From: Bradyrhizobium sp. SK17
GTDB taxonomy: Bacteria; Pseudomonadota; Alphaproteobacteria; Rhizobiales; Xanthobacteraceae
DNA length: 64,000 bases
Assembly (NCBI RefSeq): GCF_002831585.1
Contig: NZ_CP025113.1
Coordinates: 372,001-436,000, forward strand
Reading direction: 5' to 3'
A program made the translations under genes and the position numbers. Positions 52,901 to 62,483 of the stretch are shown here, piece after piece (the stretch's first letter is position 1; the number at the start of each line of letters is the position of its first letter). A model generated the notes under the pieces. It was not told the origin of the DNA and did no database searches. It worked only from the letters and a program-made list of their open reading frames with translations.

Positions 52901-55063
52901 ATGACTCGTGTCGATGCCCACGGATTGAAGATCGCTCCTGTCCTGTTCGATTTCATCGCCAAGGAGGCGACGCCCAAGACCGGGATCGCGCCGGACGCGT
53001 TCTGGGCCGGACTTGCCGCTATTATCCAGAAGCTCGGACCGAAGAACCGCGAGCTGCTCGCCGTGCGCGACACGCTACAGGCCAAGATCGACGACTGGCA
53101 TCGCGCCCACAAGGGCAAGGCGTTCGACATCAACGCCTACACCGCCTTCCTCAAGGAGATCGGCTATCTGTTGCCGGAGCCGGCGACCCACAAGGTCGAG
53201 ACGGCCAATGTGGACGAAGAGATCGGCAAGATCTGCGGCCCGCAGCTCGTGGTGCCGCTGACCAACGCCCGCTACGCGCTGAACGCCGCCAACGCGCGCT
53301 GGGGCTCGCTGTACGACGCCTTCTACGGCACCGACGCGATCCCGCACGATCCGAGCGAGGCTGGCCGTGGCTACAACAAGGCCCGCGGCGACAAGGTGAT
53401 CGCCAAGGCCAAGGCCTTCCTCGATGCCGCCGTCCCGCTTGCGACCGCGAGCCACACCGACGTGACCTCCTACAGCGTGATCTCGGGCCAGCTCTCGGCC
53501 AAGCTGAAGAGCGGCAACGCCACCGCGCTGAAGAACGGCGCGCAGTTCGCCGGCTATCAGGGCGACGCCGCGTCCCCGAGCGCGATCCTGCTCGTCAACA
53601 ACGGCATGCATGTCGAGGTCAAGATCGACCGCAACAACACGATCGGCAAGGACGATCCGGCCGGCGTCGCCGACATGATCCTGGAATCGGCGGTCTCCAC
53701 CATCCTCGACATGGAAGACTCGGTTGCCGCCGTCGACGCCGAGGACAAGGTGCTGGTCTATCGCAACACGCTCGGCCTGATGAACGGCACGCTGTCGGCC
53801 GATTTCGAGAAGGGCGGCAAGACGCTGACGCGCGCGCTCAATGCCGACCGCGTCTACAAGAAGCCTGACGGCGGCGAGCTGAAGCTGCACGGCCGCAGCC
53901 TGCTGCTGATGCGCAATGTCGGCCACCACATGTTCACCGACGCGGTGCTCGACGCCAAGGGCGAGGAGATTCCGGAAGGCCTGCTCGATGCTGCGGTCGC
54001 CGGGCTGCTCGCGATCCACGACCTCAAGGGCAATTCCAAGACCAAGAACAGCCGCACCGGCTCGGTCTATATCGTCAAGCCGAAGATGCACGGCCCCGAT
54101 GAAGTGACGCTGACCTGCGACCTGTTCGCCGAGGTCGAAAAGATGCTCGGCCTGCCGGAGAACACCATCAAGGTCGGCATCATGGACGAGGAGCGCCGCA
54201 CCACGGTCAACCTCAAGGCGTGCATCCAGCGCGCCTCCAAGCGCATCATGTTCATCAACACTGGATTCCTCGACCGCACCGGCGACGAGATCCACACCTC
54301 GATGGAAGCGGGTCCGATGATCCGCAAGAACGACATGAAGGCGCAGCCCTGGATCAAGGCCTATGAGGACTGGAACGTCGACACCGGTCTGGTCGATGGC
54401 CTGCCCGGCCATGCCCAGATCGGCAAGGGCATGTGGGCCGCGCCCGACAAGATGGCGGACATGCTGGCGCAGAAGATCGGCCATCCGCAGGCCGGCGCCA
54501 CCACCGCCTGGGTGCCGTCGCCGACCGCCGCCACGCTGCACGCGCTGCACTATCACCAGGTCAACGTGATCGCCCGCCAGCAGGAGCTCGCCAAGGGCGG
54601 CCCGCGCGCCAAGCTGTCCGACATCCTCACCATTCCGGTGTCGCAGTCGAACTGGGCGCCCGACGACGTCAAGCAGGAGATCGACAACAACTGCCAGGGC
54701 ATCCTGGGTTACGTCGTGCGCTGGATCGACCAGGGCGTCGGCTGCTCCAAGGTGCCTGACATCCACGACGTCGGCCTGATGGAAGATCGCGCCACGCTGC
54801 GCATCTCGAGCCAGCATCTGGCGAACTGGCTGCATCAGGGCGTCATCACCCGGGATCAGGTGATGGAATCGTTGAAGCGGATGGCCGTCGTGGTCGACAA
54901 GCAGAATGCCGGCGACAGTCTCTACAAGCCGATGGCGCCGTCATTCGATGGCGTCGCGTTCAAGGCCGCCTGCGATCTGGTGTTCGAGGGCCGCACCCAA
55001 CCGAACGGCTACACCGAATACATCCTCACCGCACGCCGCCGCGAGGCCAAGGCCGCGGGCTGA
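52901..55063 (+). CDS. glcB: Malate synthase G
   Basis: The 720-residue, single-chain enzyme condenses glyoxylate and acetyl-CoA to malate in the glyoxylate route. The length is typical of isoform G (about 720-730). [20 protein letters not shown] contains the Mg-binding Glu/Asp region, PKMHGPDEV and [13 protein letters not shown] contribute to the active site, and [12 protein letters not shown] and STSMEAG-like sequence ([10 protein letters not shown]) follow. Start MTRVDAHGL at 52901. It is monocistronic with a strong terminator. Confidence 0.97.
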   Translation: MTRVDAHGLKIAPVLFDFIAKEATPKTGIAPDAFWAGLAAIIQKLGPKNRELLAVRDTLQAKIDDWHRAHKGKAFDINAYTAFLKEIGYLLPEPATHKVETANVDEEIGKICGPQLVVPLTNARYALNAANARWGSLYDAFYGTDAIPHDPSEAGRGYNKARGDKVIAKAKAFLDAAVPLATASHTDVTSYSVISGQLSAKLKSGNATALKNGAQFAGYQGDAASPSAILLVNNGMHVEVKIDRNNTIGKDDPAGVADMILESAVSTILDMEDSVAAVDAEDKVLVYRNTLGLMNGTLSADFEKGGKTLTRALNADRVYKKPDGGELKLHGRSLLLMRNVGHHMFTDAVLDAKGEEIPEGLLDAAVAGLLAIHDLKGNSKTKNSRTGSVYIVKPKMHGPDEVTLTCDLFAEVEKMLGLPENTIKVGIMDEERRTTVNLKACIQRASKRIMFINTGFLDRTGDEIHTSMEAGPMIRKNDMKAQPWIKAYEDWNVDTGLVDGLPGHAQIGKGMWAAPDKMADMLAQKIGHPQAGATTAWVPSPTAATLHALHYHQVNVIARQQELAKGGPRAKLSDILTIPVSQSNWAPDDVKQEIDNNCQGILGYVVRWIDQGVGCSKVPDIHDVGLMEDRATLRISSQHLANWLHQGVITRDQVMESLKRMAVVVDKQNAGDSLYKPMAPSFDGVAFKAACDLVFEGRTQPNGYTEYILTARRREAKAAG

Positions 55064-55087
55064 TCCGCGAATCCTGCGACAAGCAAA

Positions 55088-55115
55088 AGCCCCGGCGATG
55101 CGCCGGGGCTTTTTT
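55088..55115 (+). terminator. Intrinsic terminator after glcB
   Basis: AGCCCCGGCG-ATG-CGCCGGGGCT, a perfect 10-bp stem (55088-55097 and 55101-55110), followed by TTTTT, 25 bases past the glcB stop. Confidence 0.95.
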
Positions 55116-55151
55116 GGTTGGAGACAAGTCGTTTCGCTTGCAACGGCGATC

Positions 55152-55307
55152 CTAAAACACCGCGAGATATTTCAGCAGCGAGACGATGCCGATGATGATG
55201 ACGACGACCCGTGCGATCTGCTTGGCGCGGCCGTCGAGCGGCAGCATGTTGATGAGATAAAGAACCAGGATAACGACAAGGAAAGTGACGAGTACGCCGA
55301 CGAGCAT
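55152..55307 (-). CDS. 51-residue two-helix membrane protein (Thivi_2564-like)
   Basis: An ATG at 55307 opens a 51-residue frame: MLVGVLVTFLVVILVLYLIN forms one membrane helix, LPLDGRAKQIARV a short polar loop, and VVIIIGIVSLLKYLAVF a second helix. Composition and layout match small proteobacterial membrane proteins of the Thivi_2564 type. The GGCCCC stretch before the ATG gives only a weak ribosome site. Function unknown. Confidence 0.72.
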   Translation of the reverse strand: MLVGVLVTFLVVILVLYLINMLPLDGRAKQIARVVVIIIGIVSLLKYLAVF

Positions 55308-55419
55308 GCGGGGCCCCCTGATGGCATCGGTGATTGTGGTGTTCGCACTGAACTAACGTGCGAAGATGAGACCGGTTCCCTACGCCGGAACCGAATGCGC
55401 CTCGTCCGTCGAGGCGATG

Positions 55420-56052
55420 CTATTCACGCGCCAGCACCGGTGCACGTTCGTACTTGGCGCGGACGCGATCCGGCGCCGGCGTGAAGTTGAGCGACGCGCC
55501 GCGGCGATCCGGGCGGCCGACCGCCATCAACCCGTCCTTGCCGGCGACGATATCGCCCTTGCGCAGGGTCGGATCGTCCTCGATCTTGACAGCCGCGAGG
55601 CCGACGGGGTCCTTGCCGTTGCAGGTGCAACCCGAAACGATCTGGTCGCGATAGCGGTATGCGTTCGGCAGTTCGGAGTACGGCTTGCCGTCTTCGGTCG
55701 CGGCGTTGTCGATGTTGCCGCCATAGACCACCTCGGTCGCGCTCGCCGGACAGAAGCTGTTGCAGCTTTCCGCCTTGCTCTGGTTGCCGGTCGCCGCCAG
55801 CGGGAAGTAGCGGCCGTCGCAGGTGCGCACGCAATAGGCCTGGCCGACATCGTAGCGCGCACGGCGTTCGACCCGCGGCGCCATCGGCACCGGGCCGTCG
55901 TCGAACGGCATCCGGATCACCGGTGGGCGGTCCTGGATGAAGCCGCCGAACAGTTGCGAGAAGAAATCCTGGGCCTGCGCCGCGGGCGCAAGGGACAAAG
56001 CGAGCAATGCCGCCGTCCCGAACGCCCACCGCCTGGAATTGAGCTTCATCAT
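55420..56052 (-). CDS. DUF2865 family secreted protein
   Basis: The 210-residue protein has a signal peptide (cleavage near AQAQ, residue 27). A cysteine-rich DUF2865 domain follows, with YCVRTCDGRYFPL, SCNSFCPAS and CTCNGKDP. The seven cysteines suggest disulfides in the periplasm. The family is common in Rhizobiales and of unknown function. Two adjacent ATGs (56052, 56049) follow GGGGAG. It is 26 bp downstream of the L,D-transpeptidase gene, likely one operon. Confidence 0.88.
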   Translation of the reverse strand: MMKLNSRRWAFGTAALLALSLAPAAQAQDFFSQLFGGFIQDRPPVIRMPFDDGPVPMAPRVERRARYDVGQAYCVRTCDGRYFPLAATGNQSKAESCNSFCPASATEVVYGGNIDNAATEDGKPYSELPNAYRYRDQIVSGCTCNGKDPVGLAAVKIEDDPTLRKGDIVAGKDGLMAVGRPDRRGASLNFTPAPDRVRAKYERAPVLARE

Positions 56053-56078
56053 ACCGCTCCCCGGTGCAACGCCGATGC

Positions 56079-56897
56079 TCAGTACAACGACGAACCCGCC
56101 GGGATGTTCATTGCCTGACGGCCCGACGGCAGCGTCATGACCGCGGGACGCGGTTGCAGCGGCATCGGCCGGGCCGAGATCTGCGTCGGGGCCGGGCCGA
56201 TCTCACGCGCGGCCAGATGGGCTGCGTTCTTCGGCAGCACCACGACCTTGGTGCCGACATCGACCCGGCTGAACAGGTCGGAGACGTCTTCATTGGTCAG
56301 ACGGATGCAGCCCGACGACACGAACTTGCCGATCGTCGTGGGATCATTGGTGCCGTGGATGCGGTACTCGCTCGAACCAAGATACATCGCGCGGGCGCCG
56401 AGCGGGTTACCCGGGCCGCCGGCCATGAAGCGCGGCAGATAGGGCTGGCGCTTGATCATCTCGGCCGGCGGATGCCAGTCCGGCCATTCCGCCTTGCGGG
56501 TGATGGTCTGGGTGCCGGCCCAGGTGAAGCCCTCGCGGCCGACGCCTACGCCGTAGCGGATCGCCCGACCGCCGCCGAGCACATAATAAAGCGCGGTGTT
56601 GCCGGTATCGATGATGATGGTGCCCGGCGCCTCGGTCGTGTTGAGCGCGACCGTGGTCGGACGCAGCCGCGCCGGCAGCGCGCCGTCCTCGGTGGCTTCG
56701 GTCGAGGGATCGTTCATCACCTCGTCGGAGGGATATGCGCCAGGCTGCGTCGACGCATAACCGAGCGCGGAAGAACTGACCTGGGCGCTGGCCGGATTGG
56801 TGAGGACGAACGGCGCCACGAACAAGACGCTGGCGAAGGCAAAGGTCCGCGCGGCGCGCGACGCAAGCCGGCGGCTGGAGAAAGACTGCTCTGTCAT
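56079..56897 (-). CDS. L,D-transpeptidase (YkuD domain)
   Basis: The 272-residue protein has a signal peptide (cleavage near ASAQ, residue 39). The YkuD catalytic domain (about 90-225) has RIHGTNDPTTIGKFVSSGCI with the catalytic His/Ser/Gly/Cys signature. It would form 3-3 peptidoglycan cross-links or attach proteins to the wall, as do the many paralogues in Rhizobiales. It is transcribed together with the DUF2865 gene downstream. Confidence 0.94.
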   Translation of the reverse strand: MTEQSFSSRRLASRAARTFAFASVLFVAPFVLTNPASAQVSSSALGYASTQPGAYPSDEVMNDPSTEATEDGALPARLRPTTVALNTTEAPGTIIIDTGNTALYYVLGGGRAIRYGVGVGREGFTWAGTQTITRKAEWPDWHPPAEMIKRQPYLPRFMAGGPGNPLGARAMYLGSSEYRIHGTNDPTTIGKFVSSGCIRLTNEDVSDLFSRVDVGTKVVVLPKNAAHLAAREIGPAPTQISARPMPLQPRPAVMTLPSGRQAMNIPAGSSLY

Positions 56898-57125
56898 GTG
56901 CTGCCCCTGAACGGGATGCGCATCGTGGTGATGCTGTGACGATGCAACGCGCGGGACCGCGCGGGAGTTCCGCCGCGAATCGTCCCGAAAGCGCGATTGT
57001 CAACCCGTCACGCCTCACGAAGCCGCGATGGAACTTTTCGGAGAGCGGGCCGTTGTTACGCACATTTTGGCGCGCGGGGCAGGCTCGCGGCGCGACGTTT
57101 GTTGTCCTCGTGCGGGAGGAATTTG

Positions 57126-58238
57126 GTGCGCGCCTTTCCGAGTCAGCGCCTGCTTGGCAATGCGCCCGAAGGCACGCCCATCCCCGACAGCAAGGCCGAA
57201 TTGCCGCCGGTCATCCGGCGCGCGGAGGTCGTCGCCTTTGCGCTGGTCGCGCTGCTGGTCATCGTCGTGGTGGCTGTGCTGTATCTGGCACGCGCCTTCT
57301 TCCTTCCGATCACGATGGCCTTCATCGTCGGCACCATGCTGTCGCCGGCGGCAAGCCTGCTCGAACGCTACCGGATCCCGCGCCCGCTCGGCGCCGTGCT
57401 GATCGTGATCGCGGTCGGCGCGGCGGTCGCCTTCATGGTCGGGCTGATCGCCTCCCCGGTGATGGAATGGAGCTCGCGGCTGCCCGAGCTCGGCGCGATG
57501 CTGAAGGAGAAGCTGCATGTGTTCGACCGGCCGCTGGCGCTGTGGCAGGAGCTACAGAGCATGGTCGGCGGCTCCGACACGCTGGCCGCGTTCCAGCTGC
57601 CGAAATTCGAATGGGTGCAGCCGACGCTGGAATTCCTGTCGCCGACCTTCGCCGAATTCCTGCTGTTCGTCGCGACCCTGATCCTGTTCATCGCGAGCTG
57701 GAAGGATTTGCGCCGCGCCCTGGTGATGACCTTCAACGAACGCGCGGCGCGGCTTCGGACGCTGCGGATCCTCAACGAACTCGAGACCCATCTCGGCAAC
57801 TATCTGCTGACGGTGACCATGATCAATGTCGGCGTCGGCATCGCCACCGGCGTGATCTGCGCGGCGACCGGCACGCCCAATCCGGCGGGGCTCGGCGCGC
57901 TCGCTGCGACGCTGAATTTCATTCCGATCATCGGCCCGGTCGCGATGTTCGTGGTGCTGGTCGTGGTCGGCATCATCTCTGCGCCGACCGTCGGTGCCGG
58001 GCTGCTGGCGCCGGCCTGCTTCGCGGCCGTAACCTTCATGGAAGGACATTTCGTGACGCCGACGATCGTCGGCCGCAGGCTGTCGCTGAATGCGCTCGCG
58101 GTCTTCCTGGCGCTTGCGTTCTGGACCTGGCTGTGGGGCCCGATGGGCGCCTTCCTGTCGTCACCACTGTTGATCGTCGGATTGATCGTCAAGGAGCATT
58201 TGATGCCGGTCAATTCGCCGCAGCTGCCGGAGGGCTAA
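57126..58238 (+). CDS. AI-2E family transporter (TqsA/PerM-like)
   Basis: The 370-residue protein starts at GTG 57126, seven bases after GGAGG; sequence before it is Arg-rich and overlaps no known domain. About eight hydrophobic segments are present, with the family arrangement FFLPITMAFIVGTMLSPAAS, a soluble middle region (about 95-170), NFIPIIGPVAMF and the ending WGPMGAFLSSPLLIVGLIVK. The family includes exporters and Na+/H+ antiporters; AI-2 export should not be assumed. Confidence 0.88.
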   Translation: MRAFPSQRLLGNAPEGTPIPDSKAELPPVIRRAEVVAFALVALLVIVVVAVLYLARAFFLPITMAFIVGTMLSPAASLLERYRIPRPLGAVLIVIAVGAAVAFMVGLIASPVMEWSSRLPELGAMLKEKLHVFDRPLALWQELQSMVGGSDTLAAFQLPKFEWVQPTLEFLSPTFAEFLLFVATLILFIASWKDLRRALVMTFNERAARLRTLRILNELETHLGNYLLTVTMINVGVGIATGVICAATGTPNPAGLGALAATLNFIPIIGPVAMFVVLVVVGIISAPTVGAGLLAPACFAAVTFMEGHFVTPTIVGRRLSLNALAVFLALAFWTWLWGPMGAFLSSPLLIVGLIVKEHLMPVNSPQLPEG

Positions 58239-58374
58239 CACAGCGTCTTCAATCGAAGCGGGGCACCGCTTCGATTGAAGAGAAAAGAGTCGAGCAACAA
58301 AGCCGGTTGCACAATTGGAACCTTGCGTGGAGCGAAACGTTTTTCACGACACGCGAATTCTCCGGGAGCTTTCG

Positions 58375-58746
58375 ATGTCGAGCACGGACAGCGCATTTGG
58401 GATCAAGAACATGACGGACAAAGCGACCTATGAACGCCTCGAAAAGGATGTCACCGCCGTGAAGAACGATATCGCAGCCCTCACCGAACAGATCACCGAC
58501 GCGCTCAATTCGTTTGCGAACAATGCCGGCAAGCAGGCCCGCCGACACTACAAGGATGCACGCGCCAGCGCGGAATCGACCTTGGACGACGTGTCGGAGC
58601 GCGGCAGCGCGATGATGGGCGCGGCGCAGGACGCGGCCTCCTCGATCGAGGAAACGCTGGAAGAGGTGATCACGCAACGGCCGCTGGCGACCGTCGGCCT
58701 TGCGCTTGGTCTCGGCTTTCTGATCGGCGTCACCTGGCGTCGCTAG
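58375..58746 (+). CDS. DUF883/ElaB-YqjD-like tail-anchored protein
   Basis: The 123-residue protein starts at ATG 58375 behind GGGAG. A long amphipathic helix (about 15-90) precedes a Gly-rich C-terminal membrane helix (LATVGLALGLGFLIGVTWRR). This is the ElaB/YqjD layout, proteins that tether ribosomes to the membrane in stationary-phase E. coli. Homology is by layout and the ending more than by identity. The holin-like gene follows 118 bp later, and the two probably act together. Confidence 0.85.
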   Translation: MSSTDSAFGIKNMTDKATYERLEKDVTAVKNDIAALTEQITDALNSFANNAGKQARRHYKDARASAESTLDDVSERGSAMMGAAQDAASSIEETLEEVITQRPLATVGLALGLGFLIGVTWRR

Positions 58747-58864
58747 CCAGACCGCATGCGCACCCTGCGCAATCCATCCTTCTGGGCGAGATGGCAGCGC
58801 TGGTGCGCCGCCACCTCGTTTGTCGATGCGCTTTTCAAGGCAAGATTCAGGGCACGGACCATCA

Positions 58865-59317
58865 ATGCTTCAGCGGCTGATCAATGACGTCAAGGAATCC
58901 ACCGGCAGCGCGCTGCGGCTGACGTCGCTTGCGGCCGCGGCCGGGATCGCGCTGTTCATCACGGTCGCCTTCCTGTGCGCGGCGGCCTTCGTCTATGTGC
59001 TGCAGCACTATGGGCCGGTGGAAGCGTGCCTCTCCGGCGCCGCGGTATTCCTGATCGTCGCGCTGATCGTGATTGCCGTCTACGCGGCACGCAAGCGCGA
59101 GATGCAGAGGCGCGCCGAGAAAGCTGCGAAGGCCGCGAAATCAGCCGCGGCAACCGCGTTCGCCGACCCCGCATTGATCGCCACCGGCCTGCAGATCGTC
59201 CGCGCCATCGGCGTCAAGCGCCTGATCCCGATCCTCGCGGTCGGTGGGCTGGCGCTCGGCCTGATGGCAAGCCGCGGCGCGGCGAGCGGCGATAGCGAGC
59301 CGGACGAAGAAGAATAG
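58865..59317 (+). CDS. Phage-holin-family (DUF1469-like) membrane protein
   Basis: The 150-residue protein begins MLQRLINDVKESTGSALRLT, followed by two membrane helices (about 20-75) and a basic Ala/Lys-rich helix. A third hydrophobic patch (LIPILAVGGLALGLMAS) precedes an acidic tail. Such proteins accompany DUF883 genes in many proteobacteria and are not evidence of a phage. ATG 58826 is an alternative start; neither site is preceded by a strong Shine-Dalgarno. Confidence 0.78.
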   Translation: MLQRLINDVKESTGSALRLTSLAAAAGIALFITVAFLCAAAFVYVLQHYGPVEACLSGAAVFLIVALIVIAVYAARKREMQRRAEKAAKAAKSAAATAFADPALIATGLQIVRAIGVKRLIPILAVGGLALGLMASRGAASGDSEPDEEE

Positions 59318-59334
59318 CAGCGCCTATCAACCGT

Positions 59335-59400
59335 CATTCCTGGGCTCGCGCCAAGGGGCGCCCCCAATTGCGCTATTGCGCACCGGGGAATGACGGTGAG
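59335..59400. repeat. Short inverted intergenic repeat
   Basis: CGTCATTCCTGGGCTCGCGC at the left is mirrored by GCGCACCGGGGAATGACG at the right, with GGGGCGCCCC as a palindromic centre. It lies between convergent genes, so it may block read-through from both. Confidence 0.65.
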
Positions 59401-59410
59401 ATACCGGAGT

Positions 59411-59803
59411 TCAAGTCACGCAGCGGCCGGGCTGCAGCAGCTTGGCGACCTCGGTCAGGACGCTGACCACGGGCTCGCAGGCCACCTTGCGGGTATCGCC
59501 CGGGCTGGCGCGACCGGGTGCTGCCGGGTGATTGCGGGCCTCTTCCCTGGCCACAGGGACGCGGACCAGCACCGATGTATCGGGAAGCCGATCGACCTTC
59601 AGCGCGACCGTGCGACTCGCCAGGCCGGCCGCCGGAACCGCGGCGCGGTCGGTCTTCGCAGCGCGATTGACTGCGCTCTCCGGCGCCAATGCGGTCGTGA
59701 CCTGCTGGCCGCCGATGAGATCATGACCGGATGCGAGCTGGACTGCGCCGAGCGTCAGTCCGACCGCCAACACAGCAAAAACTGCCTTCTGTCTCTTCGA
59801 CAT
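59411..59803 (-). CDS. Small secreted hypothetical protein
   Basis: The 130-residue protein starts at ATG 59803 behind AAGGA with a signal peptide (MSKRQKAVFAVLAVGLTLGA). The mature part is Ala/Arg/Val-rich, with VALKVDRLPDTSVLVRVPVA and two cysteines near the C-terminus (KVACEPV, QPGRCVT) that could form a disulfide. No family recognised. The longer frame to 59863 lacks a ribosome site. Confidence 0.65.
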   Translation of the reverse strand: MSKRQKAVFAVLAVGLTLGAVQLASGHDLIGGQQVTTALAPESAVNRAAKTDRAAVPAAGLASRTVALKVDRLPDTSVLVRVPVAREEARNHPAAPGRASPGDTRKVACEPVVSVLTEVAKLLQPGRCVT

Positions 59804-60167
59804 GGTGATGTCCTTCGCCCCATGGAAATCCGCTAAACAATCCCTCGGCGAGCACGGACACAACGCGAACGAAACCCGTGGGGTTCTCGCGTCCGGCCAT
59901 CACTTAACCGTGTACGGAAAAATTTTCACACGCGCGGAACGAGTCCGGGGGTCTGCGAGTCATTGCAACAGCCGGTTATTCCCCCTGCCCCATTGACCGG
60001 CGACGTAGGGCGCGACCGTGGTGATGCCGGTCGCGCCCTGCTCTTTTTTCAGCGGCTCTTCTGGCCTTTCACGCGCGATGCGTCAGCCGGCCTGTCGTGC
60101 ATGCTCCGTCTCGCAAGCGGGTCAGTGCACGGACGGCCCTCGCGCCGAGGCGGAAGGGCCGTCTGCT
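59804..60167. other. Gene-free 364-bp interval with an orphan terminator
   Basis: No supported coding sequence. The only clear feature is the plus-strand terminator at 60008-60049; the part at 59890-60000 upstream of it is a candidate small-RNA region without a clear promoter. Confidence 0.5.
60008..60049 (+). terminator. Orphan intrinsic terminator
   Basis: GGGCGCGACCG (60008-60018) pairs perfectly with CGGTCGCGCCC (60028-60038), then TGCTC and six T residues. Both flanking genes are on the minus strand, so no plus-strand gene explains it. Confidence 0.85.
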
Positions 60168-60341
60168 TCACGCATCGTCGCCGGATGGCGCGTCCTGGGA
60201 TCGAACAACCGTCACCTCACGGCATGACGGGCAACGACCGACATGAAACTTGATTCCGGTCGTCTGGTCGTCGACGAGCATCAATTCGCTCAAGGGCTCG
60301 CCGCATTTGCAAGTCACCGTCTTCTTATCGGCAAAATACAT
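60168..60341 (-). CDS. 57-residue zinc-ribbon-like protein
   Basis: The ATG at 60341 is seven bases after GGAGG. The product has two cysteine knuckles, VTCKCGEPLSELM and GRCPSCREVTVV, which together give a C-x-C...C-x2-C zinc-ribbon pattern, and an acidic tail. Such small ribbons bind nucleic acid or partner proteins. No named family is recognised. Start strength and cysteine spacing make it a real gene despite its size. Confidence 0.78.
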   Translation of the reverse strand: MYFADKKTVTCKCGEPLSELMLVDDQTTGIKFHVGRCPSCREVTVVRSQDAPSGDDA

Positions 60342-60481
60342 CTGATGTCCTCCACAAGCCTGGAGATTTCATCTCGTCATCGGGGCGAGCCCGATTGCGC
60401 CGCGCTCGCCCCGCTCGCTTCCACTCCTTCTCGATCTGTCTGATCCGGCCTATCCGGATGCGAGGGGTCGGCTCCCGGCGG

Positions 60482-60649
60482 CTACTTCGTTGCGGCCTGC
60501 GCTGCTTCGCGCGCCTCGCGTTCGGCCTTGAGGCGTTGGAAATTGTCGTAGAAGGCCTTCTCGTTGGCGCGATGCTCTTTCATCGCCTGCGACGCCTCTT
60601 GCTGACGCTGCGCGTCACGGTCCTTGCGCTGCTGGGGAGTCAAATTCAT
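60482..60649 (-). CDS. 55-residue charged helical protein
   Basis: The ATG at 60649 is preceded by GGAG at six bases. The product begins MNLTPQQRKDRDAQRQQEAS and is almost wholly charged and helical (Gln/Arg/Glu/Ala), with no hydrophobic segment or cysteine. It resembles short coiled-coil proteins common in Bradyrhizobium. Function unknown. Confidence 0.65.
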   Translation of the reverse strand: MNLTPQQRKDRDAQRQQEASQAMKEHRANEKAFYDNFQRLKAEREAREAAQAATK

Positions 60650-60778
60650 ACGGCACTCCGATAAGCTATTGAATCGACGATGGATTCAACGCACATCGCG
60701 GCAAAAGGTTGCATCCCCGCGGAGCTTTCCGTGGGTATGAAGCGGGACGAATGGTCGTGATGGACCCGCGCGCGCGGC

Positions 60779-61705
60779 CTATTTGCGCAGGCTTGCCCAG
60801 ACGCCGCCGAGGATCAGCAAGCCGCCGACCAAATGGATCAGCTTGGGTGGCTCGCCAAGGATCAGCCATGACAACAGTGCGCTGGCGATCGGCGCGACAT
60901 AGAGCACCAGCGACGTCCGCACCGAGCCGAATCGTGCACCGAGCCAGGCGAAGCCGGCATAGGCGAGCAGGCCGGGCACCAGGCCGGCGAAGACATAGGC
61001 CTCGAATGCCCGGGCATTGAAGACCGCCGCCGGCGAGGTCCACATTTCCAGAAGCGCCGGCGGCAGCGAGCACAGCGCACCGGCTGCCGAGAACAGGCTG
61101 ACCCGCGCCAGCAGCGAAGCGCGCGGCGCGACGCGGGACTGCACCAGCGTGTAGCCCGACCAGCCGAGCATCGCACCGACCACCAACAGATCGCCCCAGG
61201 CCGCGCTCGATTGCGTCAGCGCCTCGAGGTGCCCGCCGGAGACGATCAAGAGCGCCCCGGCGAGCGCCAGCGCGGTGCCGAGCCATTGCAGCGGACCGAT
61301 ATGCTCGATGCCGAGCGCGGCCGAGATCAACAGCACCATGATCGGCGACAGCGCGAAGATCAGCGCGATGTGGATCGCGGTGGTCGTGATGCCCGCGATG
61401 TAGACCGGGCCGCCGCACAGGAACATGCCGAGGAAGCCGGCGGCGAGGATCGGCCACAGATTCTGCGCCAGCGGGATCTTGCCGTCCCGGACCGCCGCGA
61501 TCGCGAACGGCGCCAGTCCGATGGCGATGATGCTCCAGCGGAAGAAAGCCAGCGAGAACGGCGGCACCGACCCGGCAAGGCCGCGCGCCAAAACCTGATT
61601 GGAGGCCTGCCCAACCGCGACCAGGATGAAGCCGGTCAGCGCGACCGTATCGTCCCAGCCGGTGGCCGGCCGGGCGGCCTGCGCTTTTGGCAGCTCGGCA
61701 TCCAT
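60779..61705 (-). CDS. EamA/DMT-superfamily transporter
   Basis: The 308-residue protein has ten hydrophobic segments in two EamA repeats (about 20-145 and 160-300). SLAFFRWSIIAIGLAPFAI and AYAGFAWLGARFGSVRTSLV with the LGEPP motif near the end are typical. It probably exports an amino acid or other metabolite. MDAELPKAQ at 61705 is behind GGAGG; the frame runs on to 61960 in non-protein-like sequence. It lies 26 bp after the transglutaminase-like gene, possibly the same operon. Confidence 0.9.
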   Translation of the reverse strand: MDAELPKAQAARPATGWDDTVALTGFILVAVGQASNQVLARGLAGSVPPFSLAFFRWSIIAIGLAPFAIAAVRDGKIPLAQNLWPILAAGFLGMFLCGGPVYIAGITTTAIHIALIFALSPIMVLLISAALGIEHIGPLQWLGTALALAGALLIVSGGHLEALTQSSAAWGDLLVVGAMLGWSGYTLVQSRVAPRASLLARVSLFSAAGALCSLPPALLEMWTSPAAVFNARAFEAYVFAGLVPGLLAYAGFAWLGARFGSVRTSLVLYVAPIASALLSWLILGEPPKLIHLVGGLLILGGVWASLRK

Positions 61706-61731
61706 GACACCGCCCCTCCGCCAGCGTGCCG

Positions 61732-62412
61732 CTACTGCTCCGCCGCTTCCTGCTCCATGTCGCGGCCGGACATGTCCTCGCCCTGCATGTTGGCGTATTC
61801 GCGCGCCATCTCGCGCATCAGGAATTTGGCCGGGACGTCGTGATAGGTACCGTGGTCGTTGACGTACTGCATGTAGGCACGGCCCTCGCCATCGAACGGA
61901 TGCAGCAGCGCGTCGGAATGGCCGTCGAAGTCGAGCGGCTTGACGCCGAGCTTGGCGCACAGCGTGTCGTTGAAGGTCGGGGTCGCCTTGCGCCAGGCGC
62001 CGTCGACGAACACTTCGGTGAAGCCGTGCCAGGTGAACAGGTCCGAGCCCATGCTCTGGCGCAGCTTCTCGGTGGTGAGGTGGTTGCGGACATCGGCGAA
62101 GCCGACCCGGGCCGGGATGCCGTGAACCCGACAGGCCGCGGCATACAGCGCCGCCTTGCCGACGCAGTAGCCGTTGCCGGCCGCGAGCACGCTGGAAGCC
62201 CGATAGCTCTCAGGCGAGCGCATGCTGACATAGGGGTTGTAGCGAATGCCGTCGCGGACCGCGGTGTAGAGCCGGCTCGCTTTGTCGCGCGCGCTGGCGC
62301 CAGCCGGGACGGCGGCGCGGGCGAACGCCTCGACGGCGGGATGGTCGCTGTCGACATATTCGCCGGGATCGGTGTAGAGGCGGCTGATCGTGTCAGTGAG
62401 GTGCTCGGTCAT
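61732..62412 (-). CDS. Transglutaminase-like cysteine protease-fold protein
   Basis: The 226-residue cytoplasmic protein has the transglutaminase-core triad. Cys83 is in NGYCVGKAAL, His129 in FTWHGFTEVF, and the third residue is probably Asp149 in TPTFND. Bacterial members act as amidases or peptidases, or serve structural roles. The acidic, Met-rich C-terminus (MQGEDMSGRDMEQEAAEQ) is unusual. No signal peptide is seen. It is upstream of the EamA transporter on the same strand. Confidence 0.88.
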   Translation of the reverse strand: MTEHLTDTISRLYTDPGEYVDSDHPAVEAFARAAVPAGASARDKASRLYTAVRDGIRYNPYVSMRSPESYRASSVLAAGNGYCVGKAALYAAACRVHGIPARVGFADVRNHLTTEKLRQSMGSDLFTWHGFTEVFVDGAWRKATPTFNDTLCAKLGVKPLDFDGHSDALLHPFDGEGRAYMQYVNDHGTYHDVPAKFLMREMAREYANMQGEDMSGRDMEQEAAEQ

Positions 62413-62483
62413 GGCGCAAGCTTAGCAAGCCGTGAGCCCAGTTCAATGCAGCTGACGCAGCCCTGCCCCGCCGGGCCGCCCGT

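Noticed and set aside
53075..54835. 586-codon minus-strand open frame
   Set aside because: Antisense to glcB, which is certain; no domain.
58375..59317. Prophage remnant suggested by a holin-family protein
   Set aside because: No other phage gene is present; DUF883 and holin-like membrane proteins commonly pair in proteobacterial chromosomes.
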